A program made the position numbers and the translations under genes. From the NCBI RefSeq assembly GCF_008831285.2, contig NC_045143.1:23932302-23996301 (forward strand): DNA of 64,000 bases, read 5' to 3'. The DNA is from Nymphaea colorata. Its lineage: Eukaryota > Streptophyta > Magnoliopsida > Nymphaeales > Nymphaeaceae. Below are positions 57,371 through 64,000 of this stretch, in pieces (position 1 is the first letter of the stretch; each line of letters starts with the position of its first letter). The notes under the pieces were generated by a model. That model did no database searches. It was not told the DNA's origin and worked only from the letters and a program-made list of their open reading frames with translations.

Positions 57371-58199
57371 TGTTTTGTACATCCAATAATTTTAGTACCA
57401 ACATATACAATCGAAGTACCTAGTATTCGAGTATGCAAAGAAGAAGAAATATCTCAAAGTCTTAGCAAATTGGTTATTCAGAAGCCAAAGAAACAACTGT
57501 AGGTAAAAAAAAGTACCAAGCCTCAAACAAGTTACAAAAGTCATCCATTATTCAAAAATTTCTGCCAGAATGAGATAGGATTGATTTACTCATACACTAT
57601 CGCTACTAGCCATTCACTAGTCTTGACAAACATGAAAAATAGAATCTTGTGGAACCAATTATCTTGTCAGGACAGTGAGGTAGCCAAGCCTTAGAATGCC
57701 AAAGTTTTGAAAAAGTAGATGCCGAGGAAGAATTCAAGCCAGTACCTTTTGTCAATAGTAGCACCATAGGCGGATGTTCACCATCAATCTGAATCAATAA
57801 ATCCACTATCATTTTGTCATCTAGCCATCGTTTTGTCATTTTGTCATCATTGTACTCCAATAGACCAAGTGTCTTTATTTTGTAACACCTTCAAATATGT
57901 AATGACATATGCAATTTACTTCCATATAAAATGTCTCAAATTCCATCTAACCTCTTCATAATCTTTAGAATGGCATCTGAAGATCAAACATCAAAAGCCT
58001 TTAAGGAGGTAAATCCAGAACTCACCGAGGCAGAATGTCTAAAGTTCATCCAAATAAGAAAGTAAGATCAACTGTCACCTTTGATTAATGATCTGATTGA
58101 GGAAATTAACATTGGCACAGAAGATAATCCAAAGATTTTGCAAATCGGAACAAGTCTTTGCATGAACTTATAATGACGTGCCAGGACTCGATACAAAAT
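57371..58199 (+). other. Element B linker between protease and RT
   Basis: Shares blocks with 39370-40215 of element A. Short tandem TTTTGTCAT repeats lie near 57812-57850. No conserved domain recognised; frames are broken. Confidence 0.6.
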
Positions 58200-58470
58200 T
58201 AGTCGAGCATCGACTACCATTAAAACCAGAATGTAAGCCAATCAAACAAAAGTTGAGAAAACTAGACCCCCGTCTTGAGGGACAAGTTAAGAAAGCCTTA
58301 GAAAACCTACTAAAGGCAGGGTTCATCTGAATAATTGACTATCCTGAACGGGTAGCAAACATCATTGTAGTCCCAAAGAAAAATGGCGAAATTCGGCTCT
58401 GCATCGATTTTAAAGATTTGAATAAAGCCACACCAAAGGATGACTATCCACTTCCAAACATTGACTTGCA
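58200..58470 (+). pseudogene. Element B reverse transcriptase 5' fragment
   Basis: LPLKPECKPIKQKLRKLD, ANIIVVPKKNGEIRLCIDFK and LNKATPKDDYPLPNIDL correspond to 40216-40470 of element A. Similarity ends sharply at about 58470, before the catalytic YVDD region. Confidence 0.85.
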
Positions 58471-59570
58471 TGGTCAATGTTGTTCCACTGTGTCTAGGCC
58501 TGAACTCATGTCCACATCCATGTTGGGACATGTCGGCATGGGTGTGTTGTATGCATGTCTTAGGTTTCCAGAAATTTGGAGTCAATCTCTTGCGAAATTT
58601 GATAATCAATGTTGGCTAGGAAATAGACTATGGTCTAGACTCAAGTCCAATTATTGGATTGTGAAGCCCCTATGACTCTTTTCTTTAAGTGCCCTTAGTA
58701 GGGTAGCACAAGTTTTTAACTTATTGTAGTCCTTGTGATGATTGAAGAAGAGATGGGAAAGAAGTTAATGCATTATCTATGATCATATCACCTATGCATC
58801 TGCACATGCAAATGTACCAGCCAAACACTTTTTTGCTCTTTAGGGAATGGCTGTTGCAATATTTAGGTTTATAGCACTGTCTACTACTTGGCTGCTACCT
58901 TTATTAATTATTTTCTGGTTCTGTGTTTTTTTTCTTTATTTGTTCTCATTTTAAACTCATTAAACCAACCAGAAACCCATCCATCTTGTCAAAAGGAGCT
59001 GATTCATTATAAGAAGTCAAAAGTAGAAAAGAAACTGTAGGAAAACATGTTGATTCAACGTGCACAATATGGTTAGTTATGAATACATGATTATAAGTCT
59101 AATATTAATGCAATTGTAACAAACAATTCGTGGTTTTACTTTGTTTCCCTATGTAGTTTAGCATGTGGGTTCCTTTGTTTAGGGTGTCATGATTAGCTAA
59201 TAATTTATCTTTAGCAAGACGATTGAATATTAAAGTAGTGTATTTTCCACATGTGCTTTTCTCAACTCTTTAACTTTGCAAAACTTCTTGTTCTCCGCCA
59301 TTTTACCCACAAAAATACAATAGCTACAAGCTTATCCTTGTGTAAAATATAGTATATAAATCCATGGATGTTGTTTGCCTTCCCAAGTTTCCACTTTGCT
59401 GCACCTAGTGAGATGTCCATAAGCTAAGAATATCTCTGGTCAAGGTGTTGTTTTCAAGAATTTAATACATAGTATCTTTGTCACTCAATGTGGTTCAGAC
59501 ATTTGATCTGCCCAGTCTAAGCTTGCCTATAATGCACTATATAAAATAGTTCTCCCTCTCCCTCTCTCTC
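58471..59570. other. Low-copy-looking intergenic DNA, no gene recognised
   Basis: Follows the broken RT directly. The segment to about 58680 has open frames on both strands, but neither resembles a known family. The rest is AT-rich. Confidence 0.5.
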
Positions 59571-59571
59571 T

Positions 59572-59638
<67 letters not shown>

Positions 59639-59655
59639 TATATATACACATATGT
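59571..59655. repeat. (TA)n / (TATG)n microsatellite
   Basis: CT-rich lead-in, a run of about 20 TA, then six or more TATG units and TA again. A shorter version (about 60442-60500) sits at the start of the second duplication copy. Confidence 0.9.
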
Positions 59656-60441
59656 ATATATATCGTAGCATCTATTTTTTCCTTATGTAATACTTGAAAT
59701 TTGAGTTCCAAATTGGAGAAGAATTTTTTTTCCTAATTGTTTTTCATGGACAAAAAAGCTGTTACCATGTAGAACAAGTTATTGCTACTAACTCTTTCTT
59801 CAATTGATTCAATTCAGTTGAATAAAAAAGGCTTGATTGAATACATTAGATTGTTTGTTATGGAAACTTATTTTGTTTCTCACCAGACTTTACTACATGA
59901 GAAACCTAGACTTAGGCCCAGTCAAATTTTAATACATGAGAATCTCAACTCGTACACCAAGAACTTAACTAGCCCAAGTTTTTTTATAGCAAACATGGGT
60001 CAATGTGCAGGTTATATAGTACATAAATCATCTCTTTGATGTTACAACAAACAAGTACATTTTGCTCCAAAGTTACATAAGTATTAGAACAATATGTTCC
60101 ACCAGTTAAGAGTTTAAGTGAAGCAAAAAACCTACTCTCTTTGGTTCTCAAAACAAGAAAAAAAATGGGAAGGAAATCAATAAAGTTAATGCAAAAAAAC
60201 ATGCCAACTTGGAAATAAACAATACCAGCATAACCATCAATAAATTAAACACATTTTGATATTCTTTGTAAATAGTAAAAAGAGAAAAACATAGATGTTC
60301 AGGCAAAGCAAATACTTATTTGCCTTGAGACTTGAATGGGTGTCCTCCCCACAAGAAGGTTTCCTCAAATTGGTGGCGTCTAGATAAACAAATCAAAGTG
60401 TGAGCAAACGACAACAGGGGCAGCCTATTTGATTTGCATGC

Positions 60442-60442
<1 letters not shown>
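59599..60442. repeat. 844-bp tandem duplication, copy 1
   Basis: Every landmark recurs 844 bp downstream: CGTAGCATC at 59664 and 60508, the end motif GCATGCA at 60436 and 61280. By eye only about half a dozen substitutions separate the copies. The unit contains no recognisable gene: the paired frames (59782-60039 plus; 59984-60202 minus) have no known motifs. Confidence 0.92.
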
Positions 60443-60475
<33 letters not shown>

Positions 60476-61286
60476 GTATATATATATATACACATATGTA
60501 TATATATCGTAGCATCTATTTTTTCCTTGTGTAATACTTGCAATTTGAGTTCCAAATTGGAGAAGAATTTTTTTTCCTAATTGTTTTTCATGGACAAAAA
60601 AGCCGTTACCATGTAGAACAAGTTATTGCTACTAACTCTTTCTTCAATTGATTCAATTCAGTTGAATAAAAAAGGCTTGATTGAATACATTAGATTGTCT
60701 GTTATGGAAACTTATTTTGTTTCTCACCAGACTTTACTACATGAGAAACCTAGACTTAGGCCCAGTCAAATTTTAATACATGAGAATCTCAACTCGTACA
60801 CCAAGAACTTAACTAGCCCAAGTTTTTTTATAGCAAACATGGGTCAATGTGCAGGTTATATAGTACATAAATCATCTCTTTGATGTTACAACAAACAAGT
60901 ACATTTTGCTCCAAAGTTACATAAGTATTAGAACAATATGTTCCACCAGTTAAGAGTTTAAGTGAAGCAAAAAACCTACTCTCTTTGGTTCTCAAAACAA
61001 GAAAAAAAATGGGAAGGAAATCAATAAAGTTAATGCAAAAAAACATGCCAACTTGGAAATAAACAATACCAGCATAACCATCAATAAATTAAACACATTT
61101 TGATATTCTTTGTAAATAGTAAAAAGAGAAAAACATAGATGTTCAGGCAAAGCAAATACTTATTTGCCTTGAAACTTGAATGGGTGTCCTCCCCACAAGA
61201 AGGTTTCCTCAAATTGGTGGCGTCTAGATAAACAAATCAAAGTGTGAGCAAATGACAACAGGGGCAGCCTATTTGATTTGCATGCA
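60443..61286. repeat. 844-bp tandem duplication, copy 2
   Basis: Copy of 59599-60442 in direct orientation. It ends at GCATGCACATAGGG, where copy 1 instead runs into the AT microsatellite. The junction between copies is a (TA)n/(TGTA)n run. Confidence 0.92.
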
Positions 61287-61418
61287 CATAGGGAGAAAGT
61301 GAGAGGGCTTCTACAAGTTGGAGGGAATGGTCTCAAAGATAGACAATCAGAGAAAGGAGGCAATGCTTGGGCTTGGCCCTACTGAGGCTTCTACTTTTTC
61401 TTGTTGAGTAGTAGTAGT

Positions 61419-61462
<44 letters not shown>

Positions 61463-61855
61463 TGTCACAGCTTCAACAAAATGGAATAGAGAGCAATAAA
61501 GGGGGAAGGTATGGCTTTGATTTCAAAGAGAAGAGAGCAAGGCAGACAGGAAATAGAAGAGGGGAGAGGGGATGAGTGAACCTGCCAACGTTGGCTCATT
61601 TGCTTGATCTGGAAAGGGGTAAGAAATGGGGATGTGAAAAAGAGATGCGTTCTTTTCAACCCAAGACCCTTGTTTTTTGCAGATTAAATGGCCATATTTT
61701 TAAGAATGGTTTTTCAGTTATTCTCAAAAATATTTTTTGTAAGCTTTTAAAGTACCTTTTTTGCTACTCATAATACCAAATACTAGGAAAACTAAATCTT
61801 CACATCCAACAATATTGCCAACCTAACCACTATGCCTCTTCTTTTTATATGTTAA
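61287..61855. other. Intergenic DNA with (GTA)n and (GA)n microsatellites
   Basis: (GTA)n at about 61407-61429, continuing into (GA)n to about 61458. The rest shows no recognised gene. Confidence 0.6.
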
Positions 61856-62060
61856 GAGGTCGTTTGATAGATGTACCGTAGGACAGAACACGTCTTGTCT
61901 ATTACACTACTGTTCTCTCCATCATGTCAATGTTGTTCTCTGTCCATTGTTTGACAGTTTTAGGAATGAACATCATGTTCCTTATGTCCAGCGTTTGTTT
62001 TACCCCTATCTGTACTGTCTGTCTTGTTCGTCCTGTCCACTGTTTGTTTATTGAAGTCCC
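61856..62060. mobile_element. PIF/Harbinger-like family end (copy 3)
   Basis: TTAA followed by GAGGTCGTTTGATAG, matching the terminus of the element at 13952-17629, with a TAA candidate duplication at 61853-61855. The TGTCY-rich subterminal words include CTGTCCATTGTTTGAC and TGTCCAGCGTTTGT. No right end was recognised. Confidence 0.6.
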
Positions 62061-62764
62061 TTGTTTCATTATAAGAATACTCAAAGAAAGTGTTTGAATA
62101 GTGAAGATGAAGCAATAGTTTTCTCTTATATATATATGTATAGAGGGAGAGAGAAAGAGAGAGAGAGAGAGAGAAAAGATAGAGACAAAAAGATCATCAA
62201 TTCATGAAAAAAATGATTTTTGTTATTTATACAAAAACAATTACATTGTTCATGAATTATCAACTCTTCATAGTTGCATGTATAAGTACAAACAACCTTC
62301 CAACTATTTCCGTGTATACTCTCAATAGTGGTCTCCCCATTTCTATACTCTTTCTTTCTATAATAGTATTGTACAATGACCATCAAGAGTATGCTCATCA
62401 TTTCCATTCATCATGTAAACTTGATTTGGGCCATGTATTTGCTTCCTGCAAACCATAAAAATTAAGCATTAAGCATTCACATGTCAATTTAATATTAGAA
62501 GGTAAAATATAGATAAAGTAAGGGCAAAAATAGCAATTAGCAAACCAAAGAAATAACAAATCATCTAAAGTATATTTCTGTCAAGCATGAACAGTCTTCT
62601 GCACAAGATATAAACATTTCTGCCGAAAAGAAAAAGGAAAAGACTAACATTTTCCCCACAGGCAAGCTGCGGAGAAGCACCCACTAAAAGTTCATGCTAA
62701 CAGAAGTATCCTGGCTATTAAAAACTTAATCCCCCTTCAACTTGAAGGTATTAAGTCTAAACCC
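62061..62764. other. Intergenic DNA, nothing recognised
   Basis: Contains a short TATATATA stretch and a GA tract (about 62142-62175). No coding similarity seen on either strand. Confidence 0.5.
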
Positions 62765-62879
62765 CTAGATGAATAAACTTCGGTGGACTACCTGTAGTCT
62801 CCTCGACAAGAAGTCAAAACCCCCCAGCGGGGTGGATAGAACTCTTTTCTGCAAGTTGGTCCACCTAGTGTGTTTGGAC

Positions 62880-62996
62880 ACAACAAGAATGGAAATCCAA
62901 GTATTGACACTGCCATTTAATTTAATACTGTCGGTGCTTGTTACTGTAAAAGAGAATGAAAAGTGTAGTCTTTTGCTTGATGACATAACTGGAAAC
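62880..62996 (-). CDS. VOC-fold protein gene, tentative exon 2
   Basis: The acceptor GATTGCAG lies just before 62996. Its first base completes the split codon of exon 1, and the frame reads RFPVMSSSKRLHFSFSFTVT then STDSIKLNG. Homologues have a V-M-x-x-K-GYSSLLSFTVTDIN-type segment here, so the SFTVT core and spacing fit. Beyond this the expected LMALGAELDGP segment is not found in frame; a one-base shift near 62925 would restore only a few residues. Possibly decayed. The lower boundary is arbitrary. Confidence 0.4.
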
Positions 62997-63856
62997 CTGC
63001 AATCCCAGAAGATTGGCCTCCTAAGCAACATCATGCTTACTCATATCAAACCGAAGGACAGTCTACCATCAAAAACACAGAAGGACAAACATAAGTGTGT
63101 CGAGCACATACGTTGGTTTAAATAAAAGACTTATCTGATCATCAAGATCAGATCACAAAACTTCTAATGCTGCAAGACTTGATGACTATTACATGACTGG
63201 ACAAATCATACCAGATGTGGTTTTTTAATGGAACTATCAAGGTCAGTGCCATTATATGAGTCCGAATTGATGGAGTAGAATCAACATCCTGTAGCTTATT
63301 AATGAAGAATCAGACTTGATAAATAGTTAAAACAATAATTGGCGCACCAGTCTCAGCACTTACGTTATATAACAAAATCATAAAACTCTGCAAAAGCAGG
63401 TAGATGTCTCACTTCATCTACACATCCACATTCACATAAAAACAAACAAAAGTGGAGAGAGAGAGAGGTATGACAAGAATTAATTTCGGTAATTTGTCAT
63501 TGATATAAGGCACAAGAAGAATTTGTCCTTGTGGAGTTGCAGAAGCCATCTGAACGAAGCCATCGTTCCTTCTTTAACCACCTACTCCCCTTCCTAGCAT
63601 GAAATCAGACGTTTGGGATTGAAAACAAAGAACTCAAATTAACAATGAAACATAAAATGCACATGACCCTAGAATGTGGGAGAAGTAAAATGAGCGACCT
63701 GCTTGATTGCATGAGCACTAACTTCAGAGGGCTGGATTGGAGTTCTGCCCACCTGAGTGTGCATATGTTGACGGTGAATCCGAGTCCTTCAGAGTAGAAC
63801 CGAGCTGCCTTGGGGACGTCCTTGTGGAGTTGCAGAAGCCATCTGAACGAAGCCAT
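62880..63856 (-). CDS. Glyoxalase/VOC-fold protein gene, 5' part (two exons, incomplete)
   Basis: Exon 1 (63699-63856) is clear. It encodes a conserved small plant protein of the glyoxalase/bleomycin-resistance/dioxygenase (VOC) superfamily, about 120-140 residues long in homologues as I recall them. A second exon is proposed at 62996 and below because it continues the family alignment in the correct phase. After about 25 codons similarity fades, so the gene is either decayed there, has a further intron, or ends differently. The catalytic role is unknown; VOC proteins usually bind a metal and act on small molecules, and this plant subgroup has no function I can assign. Confidence 0.55.
63525..63564 (-). 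repeat. 40-bp exact copy of the VOC exon 1 start, inside its intron
   Basis: Identical to 63818-63857 over 40 bp and in the same orientation, covering the ATG and about the first 13 codons. It lies about 130-170 bp past the exon 1 donor, within the proposed intron. Sequence on both sides is unrelated to the exon. Confidence 0.92.
63699..63856 (-). CDS. VOC-fold protein gene, coding exon 1
   Basis: ATG at 63854-63856 with G at -3 and +4. Translation: MASFRWLLQLHKDVPKAARF, YSEGLGFTVNICTLRWAELQ and SSPLKLVLMQSS. The HKDVPKAxRFYxxGLxFxV and TLRWAEL...LKLALMQ pattern is the start of a VOC domain (first beta-alpha-beta unit). Donor CAG|GTCGCT at 63698; 158 nt leaves phase 2. The frame is open upstream to 63958 only through a non-ATG codon, so the ATG at 63856 is the start. 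Confidence 0.82.
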
Positions 63857-64000
63857 CCCCTCTCTCCCAGGCGTATCTGAAAAGCACGAACAACCTAGTT
63901 TGCTGATGAAAAAATTCTCGGAGGAGAAGTGGCTGGAGGACGTGAGAAAGCTGGGCAAACTAAATAGTATTATAGCACCCTTTTCCAGCCTGTAGGAACT

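Larger units (their letters stand above)
49072..58470 (+). mobile_element. Ty3/Gypsy Tat/Ogre-type retrotransposon (element B), 3'-truncated
   Basis: A full-length 5' LTR (49072-53053), an upstream ORF1 (53838-55036), gag (55235-56690), protease (56830-57370) and the start of RT (58200-58470), all on the plus strand. At about 58470 the RT stops abruptly within NIDL and unrelated DNA follows; RNase H, integrase and 3' LTR are absent. Same family as element A, with strong similarity across LTR, gag and protease. Long LTRs and an ORF between the 5' LTR and gag are Tat/Ogre features. All ORFs carry stops or frameshifts. Confidence 0.85.

Noticed and set aside
58470-58680. Open frames on both strands just after the truncated RT
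   Set aside because: Neither strand gives a recognisable protein; the openness is short and the region is probably unrelated flanking DNA.
59782-61046. Pairs of identical 85- and 72-codon frames
   Set aside because: Present twice because of the 844-bp duplication, not because of selection; no motif in either.
62769-63125. 118-codon plus-strand frame
   Set aside because: No family resemblance, and it lies opposite the proposed VOC exon 2, which explains part of the open frame.
1-64000. tRNA, rRNA, organelle-derived segments, CRISPR-like arrays
   Set aside because: None recognised by eye. tRNA genes cannot be excluded without a covariance search. All regular direct repeats seen are microsatellites, minisatellites, LTRs or the 844-bp duplication.

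Overview
This is plant nuclear DNA, most likely from a flowering plant. It holds one complete intron-containing housekeeping gene, part of a second gene, and about 45 kb of nested, decayed plant transposable elements (Ty3/Gypsy, Ty1/Copia, L1-type LINE, PIF/Harbinger, hAT). There are no operons, CRISPR arrays or bacterial signals. The species cannot be fixed from sequence alone.

Layout. 1-4692: AT-rich flank with a pair of MITE-like repeats, then the leader region of the first gene. 4693-11069 (+): a WDR26-type gene (LisH, CTLH, seven WD40 repeats) in four coding exons, all joined at phase 0, predicting 578 residues; family knowledge places it in the GID/CTLH ubiquitin-ligase complex. 13190-17845: an L1-type LINE relic split by a 3.68-kb PIF/Harbinger-like element with 16-bp inverted ends and a TAA duplication. 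18163-25977 (-): a Ty3/Gypsy Tekay/Del-type element with 2.7-3.0-kb LTRs and a perfect 5-bp duplication, whose interior has collapsed to a gag start fused to RNase H plus an integrase/chromodomain relic. 26086-31052 (+): a Ty1/Copia element with 460-480-bp LTRs, inserted in the gag of an older antisense Copia relic (25983-26085 and 31053-31560). 32400-34648 and 46139-46860: a second L1 relic, split by a Tat/Ogre-type Gypsy element (34649-46133) with two RNase H domains. 47010-47960: an hAT (DUF659-type) transposase relic. 49072-58470: a second member of the same Tat/Ogre-type family, with a full 3.98-kb 5' LTR, an extra ORF upstream of gag, gag, protease and a truncated RT, but no 3' LTR.

58471-64000: low-copy-looking DNA with a near-identical 844-bp tandem duplication at AT microsatellites, a third PIF/Harbinger-type end, and on the minus strand the 5' part of a small glyoxalase/VOC-fold gene. 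The intron of that gene carries a 40-bp exact copy of its own start-codon region.

The WDR26 gene looks intact; the VOC gene is partial and uncertain beyond exon 1. Every transposon reading frame seen is broken. I found no convincing new biological system. The best leads are the insertion history, which can be read from target duplications and restored host reading frames, the Tat/Ogre-type extra ORF, a PIF/Harbinger family at three loci, and the 40-bp exon copy.
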